The notes under the pieces: generated by a model | Seen by the model: the letters and a program-made list of their open reading frames with translations, nothing else | What the model was told of the DNA's origin: nothing | The model's database searches: none | Shown here: positions 14,494 through 22,548 of the stretch, piece after piece | Layout: each line of letters begins with the position of its first letter | Numbering within the stretch: the first letter of the stretch is position 1 | Assembly (NCBI GenBank): GCA_964446655.1 | Contig: CAYUPL010000046.1 | Location: forward strand, 1 to 27,437 | Reading direction: 5' to 3' | DNA length: 27,437 nt | Origin: Desulfopila_A sp964446655 | GTDB taxonomy: Bacteria; Desulfobacterota; Desulfobulbia; Desulfobulbales; Desulfocapsaceae | Position numbers and translations under genes: made by a program

Positions 14494-15615
14494 ATGGCAG
14501 AAAATGATCAGCGCATAATTATCGGCATGATGGATGGACTTGACATGGCGTATCTTGAAGAGATAGAAATGGCCGGGTTCAGCCAAATGAAAAATGATGG
14601 CTTTTTCAAAGAGGTTGGAGGTGTCTTCCCCAGTGTAACGAACGTCAATAATGTCTCCATCGCTTGCGGTGCCTGGCCGAATGAGCATGGTATCAGCGCA
14701 AACTCCTTCTACAACAAGAATACCTCTCAACCGGAATATATGAATTCTGCTGAGCTAATCCGTACTCCCACGATATTCAAAAGAGCCAAAGAAAAAGGAA
14801 TAAAATCCGCCCTGTTGACTTCAAAAAAGAAAACACTCGAACTGTTCCATGAAGACGTTGAAATTGGTATTGCTGCGGAAGCACCGACCGCAGAAATCAT
14901 TGCGCAATATGGCCGGCCTGCAGACATATATTCAAAAGAGATTAATTACTGGCTCTGGCAGGTTGCCGTACAGATAGTACTTGAGAGACCAGATATACAG
15001 CTGTTATACGTACATATTACCGATTATCCCATGCATACCTGGGGGCCGAAAGACCCAAACTCTCGGGAGCACCTGGACAGATTGGATAAACTGATAGGTG
15101 AAGTTCTAGAAGCAGCTCCGGATGCCGCATTCTTTGCCACTGCCGATCATGGTATGAATTACAAGAACAAATGCTGGGATCTCAATCGCGTTCTCAAAGA
15201 GAAGGGGATTAAACCCAGGTTTGTTCTTTCACCGGAGCGGGATTATTATATCGCCCATCACCGAAATTTCACCGGATGTTCCTGGGTCTGGCTGCATCAT
15301 GCGGAAGACATCGAAAAAGCTGTTGCTGTTCTCAGTAATCTTGATGGTGTAGAAGATATCCTCATCAGAGAAGAAGCGGTACAACGTTTTAATCTGGTCC
15401 CGGATCATATCGGTGATCTGATCGTGTTAGGTGACAGGGAAACCATGTTCGGAGAAATGGATGTTTCCTTTGAGGAGCTACCACCGGATTATCGTGCTCA
15501 CGGCTCACTTTATGAAATGCGCCTCCCCCTGCTCATCTGGAATTACCGGAGAGCCTTGCCGCCTGAGGATCAATTCCGCCACAACCTCGACCTGACCCGA
15601 TTTCTTTTTCGTTGA
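14494..15615 (+). CDS. Phosphonoacetate hydrolase-like enzyme (PhnA type), copy 2
   Basis: A 373-residue paralogue of the preceding enzyme, with about half of residues identical by eye and no large insertion. It keeps D14, nucleophile T49 (FPSVTNVNN), the ITDYPMH and TADHGMN metal motifs, the YRAHGSLYE histidine, and a lysine pair in TSKKK. Both copies share the unusual strings SIACG, INYWL and CWDL. Differences cluster where the substrate pocket is likely to be, such as residues 58-75 (NEHGISANSFYNKN against QHGVTTNCYFDET) and the segment after the DHGMN motif. Divergence this deep argues for two specialised activities rather than a recent copy. The ATG has a modest AAGG. It is the last gene of the phn operon, 63 bases after copy 1, and is followed by a hairpin terminator. 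Confidence 0.8.
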   Translation: MAENDQRIIIGMMDGLDMAYLEEIEMAGFSQMKNDGFFKEVGGVFPSVTNVNNVSIACGAWPNEHGISANSFYNKNTSQPEYMNSAELIRTPTIFKRAKEKGIKSALLTSKKKTLELFHEDVEIGIAAEAPTAEIIAQYGRPADIYSKEINYWLWQVAVQIVLERPDIQLLYVHITDYPMHTWGPKDPNSREHLDRLDKLIGEVLEAAPDAAFFATADHGMNYKNKCWDLNRVLKEKGIKPRFVLSPERDYYIAHHRNFTGCSWVWLHHAEDIEKAVAVLSNLDGVEDILIREEAVQRFNLVPDHIGDLIVLGDRETMFGEMDVSFEELPPDYRAHGSLYEMRLPLLIWNYRRALPPEDQFRHNLDLTRFLFR

Positions 15616-15648
15616 GCAATTTTCTGACCAGATATCGAGTAATGCCGA

Positions 15649-15679
15649 AGTAGCCTGTTTGTTTAAACAAGCCACTTTT
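15649..15679 (+). terminator. Terminator of the phosphonate operon
   Basis: AGTAGCCTGTTT (15649-15660) and AAACAAGCCACT (15665-15676) form a 12-position stem with two mismatches and a GTTT loop, followed by TTTT and later ATATTTTT. Read from the other strand, all 12 positions pair if wobbles are allowed. The rest of 15616-15843 shows nothing recognisable. Confidence 0.5.
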
Positions 15680-15843
15680 GAGATATTTTTCTATCGGGTG
15701 GAGTTCGAATTAGAAAACAAAGAGCACATTCCGGACGTGTTCCCAAAGCACAATATACATATCTGCCGAAAATACGTCGTACAGACTGCGGTCTCGAATG
15801 ATGTAAAAATTTAAATCCCCGGTGTCCTAACAATTCAGATCGA

Positions 15844-16390
15844 TCAGGTCCATGGCATGACCGCGGCCTGGCCGCGATTGTTGCGAACGATGGCGGACTG
15901 CGGTATCAGGATGGCTGCCTGGGGCTGGGCCGATGTCAGGCGGGCACGAACAAACATGCCCGGCAACAGTTCCTGTTTCGGATTGGCGATAATGGCCCGG
16001 ATTGTGACGGTACCGGTGGACTGGTCCACAGTGACATCGGAAAATTCCAGAACACCGGTTTCCGCATATTCTGAACCATCGTCCAGAATGATTTTGACCT
16101 CGGTTGCAGAGGCGCTGTTCGCACCAGGCTCTGCTGCCAGTCGCTTTTTCAGCTGAAGATATTCGCCGGCAGACTGGCTCACATCGACCAAAAGAGGGTC
16201 AAGCTGCTGGATAGTTGCCAGGGCGTTGGCCTGCTGGGCGGTAACCAGAGCTCCCTCGGAAATCATCGACTTGCCGATCTGTCCACCTATTGAGGCAGTC
16301 ACCCGAGTATAGGCAAGATTGATAGAGGCATTCCGTACGGTTGCTTTTTGGCGGGTAATTATGGCGTCTTCCGTAGAATGGAGTAAAGTG
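15844..16390 (-). pseudogene. RND efflux periplasmic adaptor (AcrA/MFP) remnant
   Basis: On the - strand the frame reads INLAYTRVTASIGGQIGKS and EGALVTAQQANALATIQQLD, then QLKKRLA, LEFSDVTVDQSTGTVTIRAI and LLPGMFVRARL, then ILIPQSAIVRNNRGQAAV before a stop. This is the middle of an AcrA-type adaptor: end of the helical hairpin, lipoyl half-motif and beta-barrel domain. The frame is open back to about 16390 without a start, so the signal peptide, the first lipoyl half and most of the hairpin are missing. The C-terminal membrane-proximal domain is also cut off after PQSAIVRNNRGQ. No pump (AcrB) or TolC gene lies next to it. It is a piece truncated at both ends, probably by the rearrangement that placed the phosphonate genes here. 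The 152-codon ORF from GTG at 16302 is not a plausible working protein. Confidence 0.8.
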
Positions 16391-16459
16391 CATGTGCAGT
16401 TGTAGCAACATCAAAAAAAATATAGAACAGACGATGCATATAAAGGAGAAACTCGACAG

Positions 16460-17119
16460 ATGCTGAAAGACGGAGAGAAAGGGGTTATTTTGCAAAGAGA
16501 TAAAGAGACCTACGCGATCGCACCGCATATTCCCTGCGGCATGGTCACACCGGAAATGCTGGAAAAACTGGCTGCAGCAGCGCGGAAATATAATGCCGCC
16601 GCTCTAAAAATCACCAGCGCGGCCCGTATTGCCATGATCGGCATACAAGAAAAAGATATTGATGCTATCTGGCAGGACCTTGGCGCCGACCCCGGCCATG
16701 CCGTAGGGCTCTGTGTACGCAGTGTCAAGGTGTGCCCCGGCACATCGTTTTGCCGCCTTGCCAAACAGGACAGTATCGCGATGGGCATGAAACTGGATAA
16801 AAAGTATCATGGCGCAGCTCAACCAAGCAAGATGAAAATGGCTGTAAGCGGCTGCAAGATACAGTGCGGCGAAAACTGCATCAAAGATCTGTCACTCTAT
16901 GGCACCGAACAAGGCTGGACCGTTATGGTCGGCGGTATGGGCGGCATTAAGCCGCGTCTTGCTGAAATCCTGGTGGAAGATGTTCCGGCAGCGGAGGTAG
17001 AGGAAATTATCGAGAAAACATTGGCCTATTATCGGGAAAACTCAAAAAGGGCCCGCCTGGGATTCATGATCGACCAGATCGGTATCCAGACCCTGCGCGA
17101 TGCTGTTCTCGGAAAATAA
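16460..17119 (+). CDS. Small assimilatory-type sulfite reductase (siroheme, 4Fe-4S)
   Basis: A 219-residue enzyme matching the compact single-chain sulfite reductase described from Desulfovibrio vulgaris (low-spin, P590 type) and related nitrite/sulfite reductase domain proteins. The coupled siroheme/4Fe-4S site is complete: C92-x5-C98 in CPGTSFC, and C132-x3-C136 in GCKIQC, with an extra C140. An N-terminal ferredoxin-like half-domain (about 10-70, ending ITSAARIAMIGI) precedes it. It lacks the second 4Fe-4S ferredoxin insertion and the size of DsrA/DsrB. It reduces sulfite to sulfide, physiological role uncertain. The ATG has AAGGAG 11 bases upstream, a long spacing. It stands alone, between the AcrA remnant and a convergent kinase gene, with no uroporphyrin or ferredoxin gene beside it. 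Confidence 0.85.
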   Translation: MLKDGEKGVILQRDKETYAIAPHIPCGMVTPEMLEKLAAAARKYNAAALKITSAARIAMIGIQEKDIDAIWQDLGADPGHAVGLCVRSVKVCPGTSFCRLAKQDSIAMGMKLDKKYHGAAQPSKMKMAVSGCKIQCGENCIKDLSLYGTEQGWTVMVGGMGGIKPRLAEILVEDVPAAEVEEIIEKTLAYYRENSKRARLGFMIDQIGIQTLRDAVLGK

Positions 17120-17208
17120 AACATAGACTGTGGCGGGCAGGACAGACAAAACGCTCCGTTCCAGCGAAAAAACGGTAGGAATTGATAAAGTGAGACATAA
17201 GACGATCT

Positions 17209-19944
17209 TCACTCCTCCAGGACTTCTCGAATCTTGCGGGCCAACAGAGCTTTGGCAAAAGGTTTCTGAATAAAATGTACATCTGCACTCAGCACACCCT
17301 TGTGGGCAATGACATTTGTGGTATAGCCGGACATGTAGAGGCACTTGAGCTGTGGCAGATCAGCCCGCAGTCGCCGGGCCAGTTCCTTGCCGTTCATTTT
17401 CGGCATGACAACATCAGTGAGGAGCAGATCTACGGCAACATTTGCGCTCAAAGCGAGCGCAATGGCTTCCATCGGATTTGCCGCAGAGAGCACCATATAG
17501 CCCAAGCTCGTCAACATTGACTGCACCATGGTCCGGATTGCACCATCATCTTCGACCAACAATACGGTCTCACTTCCACCAACCGTTTTCTGCCGCTTGG
17601 ATACCTCCTTTTGGAGGATTCCCTCGTCGTAATAGATGGGCAGGTAGAGTTTGACCACCGTTCCCTGGCCGGGTTCGCTGTAGATATTAACAAAACCTTC
17701 ATTCTGTTTAACGATGCCATACACCGTAGATAGTCCCAGCCCGGTACCCCGGCCCAGTTTTTTTGTGGTAAAAAACGGCTCAAAGACACTCTCCAGATCC
17801 TTTGCCGCTATGCCAAGGCCATCGTCCGTCACCGCCAGCATGGCATACACTCCCACCTTGAATCCTGCGTGAGCGGTGCAGTAGTTCTCGTCAAAGACTG
17901 TTTTTACCGTTTCAATGGTGATGTTGCCATGATCTGTGATTGCATCTTTGGCGTTGACGCAGAGATTGGCCAGAATCTGATCCATCTGCGAGGGATCCAT
18001 TTTTACCGGCAAAGATTCCGCCAGCGGATGCCAGTGCAAAGAGATATTTTCCCCAATCAACCGTCTCAACATCTTCAGCATACCCGCAACCGTGTCGTTG
18101 AGATCAAGTTTTTGCGGGGCAATGGTCTGCCTGCGGGAAAAGGCCAGAAGTTGACGGACGATCGCCGCGGATCGCTCCGCCGCATCGAGTATGACCTGCA
18201 AATCATCATACACAGCATCTTCCGGACTCACTGAAGAAAGGCCCATTTCCGCATGACCAAGAATAACGGCAAGGATATTGTTAAAATCGTGGGCAACACC
18301 ACCGGTGAGGCGGCCGATCGCTTCCATTTTCTGGGCCTGCTGCAGTTGCTGCTCTATTTTCAGTTGGCTGCTGATATCCCTTTTTACGCCGACATAATTA
18401 ACGATTGTCCCATCCGCTGCAATAACCGGCGAGATCGTCGCCTCTTCGGTATACAAGCTGCCGTCCTTGCGTTTGTTCACCATCCTGCCTTTAAAGGTCC
18501 GGCCGTTTAAAATGGTGTGCCACAGCTCATCATAAAAAGCTTTTGTGTGTTTTCCACTCTGCAGGATTCTGGGATTTTCTCCCAGTATTTCATCTCTTGT
18601 GTAGCCGGTAATTTCTTCAAAAGCGGGATTGACAAACTCTATCACTCCCTGCGGATCAGTAATAATGATGGCTTCGCCGGCCTGCTGCACCGCCGCAATC
18701 AGCTTATCACGCTCCGCTTCACTTTTCTTCTCCCTGGTGACATCCCGCATAATGCCGAGATTGCCGATCCATTGATTCTCCTGGTCATATAGTCGTGCCG
18801 CAAAGGTGGCGCCGGGGAAAATCCTACCGGCCTTGTGACGATAGTTGCCGGAGTAAGTCCGGCTGGCAGGTTGTGTTTGATCATTGAAAACTTTTTTCCC
18901 GGCATCCTGGTACTCCTGTTCGTCGGCGTAGAGCATACGGGTAGACTGCCCCAGAAGCTCCTCTTTGGAATATCCAAAAGTTTTCAACATGCCGTCATTG
19001 GCCAGCTCTATTTCGCGACGCGTATTGGTAACGACGATGCCGTCCTCGATGGCATTAAACATTGTTTCGAAAAGTTTTCTCTGGGCAGCGTTGGTTTTCT
19101 CCAGTTTTTTGAGATTGCTTATATCTCGTGTTATAGAAATGATATGCGGTTCTCGGTTCAAGCCGATGAGACGGGCCGACATCAGCGCTTCGGTAAGACT
19201 GCCGTCTTTTCGCCGAAAAACAGCTTCAAGGTTTTCGCAGAATCCTTCTTCCCAAAGACGCTCCACCAGGAGCTGTCGGTCGGCTGGATCGTGCCAGATC
19301 CGTATATCCGCCGAGATTCTGCCGACAACTTCTTCGGCTGTATAGCCGGTTAAATCGGTGAAGCCTTTATTGACTTCCACATAAAGACCATCCTCAAGAC
19401 GGTTAATAGTAATGGCATCGGGACTGGCATCAAAGGCCACGGCGAACCTGCCCTCACTTTGCGCCAGTTTCGCTCGTGTTTCTCCGGCCTTTTTCTCGAG
19501 CAGCACCTTATGCGCCTTGAGTTCTTTCTCAACGGCTTTGTGCGCGGAAATATCAACCAGCAGTACCAGCACGCCGGACACATTGCTTTTTTCATCCGTT
19601 ATCGGAGTGGCAAAATGCTCGACAAACACCGGCCGACCATGAATGTCGACGTGGTCCTGCTCCGCTCTCCACGGTTTACCGTGTTTATATACATGTTTGA
19701 CAGGGCAATTCACACAAATCGCATCACTCTGCTGGGTGACCTCATGGCAGCGCTTGCCGATGATATCAGCACCGTAAACAGCGAGTCCCTTATGATTTGC
19801 CGCAACAATCCGGTACGAGCAATCGAGTTCCCAGACAGAAATATCCATAAAATCGACGAGATTGGCAAGGACTGCACCAAGATTACGGTTGTCATTCCCA
19901 TAATCAGATGAAAACAGATGAGGTACGCTTGCTTGATCGGTCAT
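17209..19944 (-). CDS. Hybrid histidine kinase, four PAS + HisKA + HATPase + receiver
   Basis: A 911-residue cytoplasmic kinase with no membrane segment. Four PAS domains (about 20-140, 165-290, 300-420, 425-545) precede the dimerisation domain with the phospho-accepting histidine in GGVAHDFNN, the ATPase domain (about 665-780; N-box NLCVNAKDAI, G-boxes DDGLGI and GRGTGLGLS) and a C-terminal receiver (about 795-911; aspartate in LLLTDVVMP). The first PAS carries a C-x2-CP pair (CVNCPVKH), which may bind a metal or respond to redox. The attached receiver suggests a phosphorelay or self-control; no DNA-binding output is present. ATG 19944 is used; an in-frame TTG four codons upstream is possible, and neither has a strong ribosome binding site. 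It lies 154 bases after the LuxR-type gene, with an attenuator-like repeat set between them. Confidence 0.9.
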   Translation of the reverse strand: MTDQASVPHLFSSDYGNDNRNLGAVLANLVDFMDISVWELDCSYRIVAANHKGLAVYGADIIGKRCHEVTQQSDAICVNCPVKHVYKHGKPWRAEQDHVDIHGRPVFVEHFATPITDEKSNVSGVLVLLVDISAHKAVEKELKAHKVLLEKKAGETRAKLAQSEGRFAVAFDASPDAITINRLEDGLYVEVNKGFTDLTGYTAEEVVGRISADIRIWHDPADRQLLVERLWEEGFCENLEAVFRRKDGSLTEALMSARLIGLNREPHIISITRDISNLKKLEKTNAAQRKLFETMFNAIEDGIVVTNTRREIELANDGMLKTFGYSKEELLGQSTRMLYADEQEYQDAGKKVFNDQTQPASRTYSGNYRHKAGRIFPGATFAARLYDQENQWIGNLGIMRDVTREKKSEAERDKLIAAVQQAGEAIIITDPQGVIEFVNPAFEEITGYTRDEILGENPRILQSGKHTKAFYDELWHTILNGRTFKGRMVNKRKDGSLYTEEATISPVIAADGTIVNYVGVKRDISSQLKIEQQLQQAQKMEAIGRLTGGVAHDFNNILAVILGHAEMGLSSVSPEDAVYDDLQVILDAAERSAAIVRQLLAFSRRQTIAPQKLDLNDTVAGMLKMLRRLIGENISLHWHPLAESLPVKMDPSQMDQILANLCVNAKDAITDHGNITIETVKTVFDENYCTAHAGFKVGVYAMLAVTDDGLGIAAKDLESVFEPFFTTKKLGRGTGLGLSTVYGIVKQNEGFVNIYSEPGQGTVVKLYLPIYYDEGILQKEVSKRQKTVGGSETVLLVEDDGAIRTMVQSMLTSLGYMVLSAANPMEAIALALSANVAVDLLLTDVVMPKMNGKELARRLRADLPQLKCLYMSGYTTNVIAHKGVLSADVHFIQKPFAKALLARKIREVLEE

Positions 19945-20009
19945 TATCTTTACCAAAAGAGGGGTGAGGGAAACAGCGATTGCATCATAAAATAAAAGAG
20001 TACTACATC

Positions 20010-20092
20010 GTACCTGATATACCCACGGCAGTCCACAGGGGATGCCGAGAATATCGACAAAAAAACGTCAGCATATCATCAGGTACAACCTG
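20010..20092 (-). repeat. Mutually exclusive inverted repeats in the kinase leader
   Basis: Read on the - strand, CAGGT (20092-20088) can pair with ACCTG (20084-20080) across a 3-base loop. The overlapping GTACCTGAT (20086-20078) can instead pair perfectly over 9 bases with ATCAGGTAC (20018-20010). A run of seven T lies between them. Two competing hairpins ahead of the kinase gene resemble an attenuator, or simply the terminator of the upstream LuxR-type gene. Confidence 0.35.
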
Positions 20093-20098
20093 TCAATT

Positions 20099-22417
20099 CT
20101 AGCGACTTTGGATTTTTTGTAGAGAGGTTCGCAGATTGGTCTTTGCTTTATGGATGCCCAGCTTTTGCCGAATATTGTTTCTGTGAAAGAAGACCGATCT
20201 GGAGCTGATGCGAAGAATAGCACCAATTTCTTTACTGGTTTTACCTTGTACAATCAACTGAGCTACCTGCACTTCCCGGGGAGAAAAATTCATCTGATTG
20301 AAGGACATCTGCCTTTTCAGCCCTTGAAGACTAATCCGGACGTTCTCCCGAATAATCTCCATAATGGTCATGATATCTTTCCTGCTATGGCTTTGTGAAA
20401 GTGTTTCAAAATAGGGGAAAACCAGCTTGTCGAAATTCTGCTGGATTCTGCGTGACAATTCACTGCGCTCATCCCTGCGGTTGTCAACCATCACATTCAA
20501 GGCGATATTGGTCTGCTTGAGCTTATGCACCGAGCTGCGCAGATCACTGTGCATCCTTTCCTTCTCCAGATACATCTGCAGCACGGGACCGATAAATTCG
20601 GCCAGAGATTCGAGCTGTGCCTGTATTGCCGCTGTAAAACCCGCAGGAGTATCGGCCAGGGCAATCTGGCCGACAACCTCTTCGTCAGCAACAATGGGAA
20701 CAATCAGAGCATTCGTCATTGCGACATGCCCAGACGGTGTTTTCAGTTTGCCGTTACGCCGCAATGAAATCTTTTTCAGGAGTGACTCCCCCCACATACC
20801 ACCCCATTGTTGCCGCGGAAAAACAATGGATTTTTCCGGCACCCTGCATTCCTGCCAGACTTCCCGGCTCATTGACGGGCACACCAGATCACCGTTGACA
20901 TCAACATAGCCGATATAGCCAAAAGCAGCGTCAAACCGCTCCAGCAGTATCTCAAGAACCTGATTGAACAATGTCTCAGCCGGCGCGGTGAGAAACAGCC
21001 TGGCGACCCGCACCCGGATCTCAATATCCCTATATGATTGCAGAAGCTTTTGTTCGGTGTTTTTACGCGAGGTGATATTGATGGCGATGCCATCCCAGAG
21101 AATCTCTCCGGTGGGGAGTTTTCTGGGAGTAGAGATAGTCCTCACCCATTGCTCCTCTCTATTTCGAGCTTGTATACGATGTTCGACATCATACCGGTCC
21201 AGTGTTTTGGCAGAAAGGGCTATCTCCTCTTGGACCAGGATAGCGTCCTCGGCAGGCAGCAAAGCAAACAAGGCAGCAGGGTCAGCCATAATCTCTGCCG
21301 CGCTCAGACCAAAGAGTTCTTCACACCCTCCCCCTATAAAGGTAAAAGACTGTTTTCCCGCCGCTGTGAGTTTGAACTGGTACGCCGTACCCGGAAGATT
21401 ATCGATCAAAGCCTTGTATTGCTGCTCTTTCTCCTTGAGAAGCAACGCGGTGTTTCGCTCGAGAAACCCTGGAGTCAAGAGCGAAGCAAGTCGCTCGTAC
21501 ACGGCTATGCTGTTCGTATCGAAACGATCCCGCCTTCTGTCATTGATCTGCAAAAGCCCTATTGTTGTGTTACTATCCTGCAGCGGAATCAGAGCTACCG
21601 ATTCATACCCTTCTCTATGGCAATGGCCCCGTAAATTACTACACTTTTGGCCACTTTGTAGGGAATTCAATAACTCCGTGGTACTGTTTGTCCAGAAAGA
21701 TCCCTTCTCGGTAAAAAAGGACAGATCGGGGATCATGCGACCACGTATCACATGGCCGCATAAACAATCGAGTTCGGCATTACCGTTCTGGGCGCGCCTG
21801 AGTTCTCCCTGGTCGTCTACCCCGCACAGCCGGCTTTCTCTTGCTATAAAGGAAGCCGGAAATCCTCTGGTTTCATAATAGGGGAAATCTTCGCCCTGCT
21901 GCAGTCTGATGCCGACGGCCTCACAACCGGACCAATCCCGGATCAGTTCCACAGCCTTGCGGGCCAGCGCCCGGATATCCTTGTGCTCGTGGAGAGCCTC
22001 GAGCAGACGAAAAGTAATCCGCTGCTCAGCAGCCGAATCATGCCAGGCGGTAATGTCTCTGGTATTGGCAATTACCCCCTGAATGCGCTTTTTTTTATCA
22101 CGATAGGGGGAATAGCTGACATCCATATATCGTTTTCCCAACTGGGGAAATTCGAACCACGCCTGATACGTGATGGCCTCACCCCGCAGGCACCGGTCAA
22201 ACTGTTCCTTGACGACCTGCTCAAAAGTCTCCCGGCCAAGATACTCAGACACTGTCAGGCCAATCAGCCTGTCACGGCTGATGCCGGAAAACCTCTCGTA
22301 GGTTTCATTCACCACAACATATCGATAGTGCCGATCCAGAAAGGCAATTCCATCGCTTGTTGATGAGATAATATTTCGATATATCTCTATCTCTTCATAT
22401 TCGGGATTTTGAACCAT
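20099..22417 (-). CDS. PAS/GAF sensor with LuxR-type DNA-binding domain
   Basis: A 772-residue soluble one-component regulator. Order: PAS (about 10-130, ISSTSDGIAFLDRHYRYVVV), GAF-like region (about 150-320), second PAS (about 335-455), second GAF-like region (about 465-610, with PIVADEEVVGQIALAD), a charged helical stretch (about 615-690), then a LuxR helix-turn-helix (about 705-772: FSPREVQVAQLIVQGKTSKE, then IRQKLGI). The first GAF region contains several cysteines (CGVDDQGELRR, LDCLCGHVIRG, KCSNLRGHC), a pattern seen in anaerobe GAF sensors that could hold a metal or Fe-S site. There is no kinase domain and no receiver. The ATG at 22417 has only a weak purine-rich stretch upstream. It is flanked by the NtrC-type operon and the hybrid kinase, both on the same strand. 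The target genes are unknown. Confidence 0.88.
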   Translation of the reverse strand: MVQNPEYEEIEIYRNIISSTSDGIAFLDRHYRYVVVNETYERFSGISRDRLIGLTVSEYLGRETFEQVVKEQFDRCLRGEAITYQAWFEFPQLGKRYMDVSYSPYRDKKKRIQGVIANTRDITAWHDSAAEQRITFRLLEALHEHKDIRALARKAVELIRDWSGCEAVGIRLQQGEDFPYYETRGFPASFIARESRLCGVDDQGELRRAQNGNAELDCLCGHVIRGRMIPDLSFFTEKGSFWTNSTTELLNSLQSGQKCSNLRGHCHREGYESVALIPLQDSNTTIGLLQINDRRRDRFDTNSIAVYERLASLLTPGFLERNTALLLKEKEQQYKALIDNLPGTAYQFKLTAAGKQSFTFIGGGCEELFGLSAAEIMADPAALFALLPAEDAILVQEEIALSAKTLDRYDVEHRIQARNREEQWVRTISTPRKLPTGEILWDGIAINITSRKNTEQKLLQSYRDIEIRVRVARLFLTAPAETLFNQVLEILLERFDAAFGYIGYVDVNGDLVCPSMSREVWQECRVPEKSIVFPRQQWGGMWGESLLKKISLRRNGKLKTPSGHVAMTNALIVPIVADEEVVGQIALADTPAGFTAAIQAQLESLAEFIGPVLQMYLEKERMHSDLRSSVHKLKQTNIALNVMVDNRRDERSELSRRIQQNFDKLVFPYFETLSQSHSRKDIMTIMEIIRENVRISLQGLKRQMSFNQMNFSPREVQVAQLIVQGKTSKEIGAILRISSRSVFFHRNNIRQKLGIHKAKTNLRTSLQKIQSR

Positions 22418-22548
22418 TTCCGTTTCTTTTCTTTTAGCACAATAAAAACATTACAGGCAGCCCCTCTACTCTTCTTACCTGATTAGTCGGGAATTTGCAT
22501 GAAAAGACCGAATTTTCTACACAGAGCTTGCCATGCAGGAAGCACCTG

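Noticed and set aside
10609..15615. C-P lyase (phnGHIJKLM) operon
   Set aside because: Only the importer and two alkaline-phosphatase-superfamily hydrolases are present; no lyase subunit was found.
15844..16302. Functional efflux adaptor gene from GTG 16302
   Set aside because: It lacks a signal peptide, the first lipoyl half and the C-terminal domain, and the homology continues upstream of the GTG without a start.
20964..21878. Long + strand open frame of 304 codons
   Set aside because: It lies antisense within the PAS/GAF LuxR-type gene and has serine- and arginine-rich composition typical of a shadow frame.
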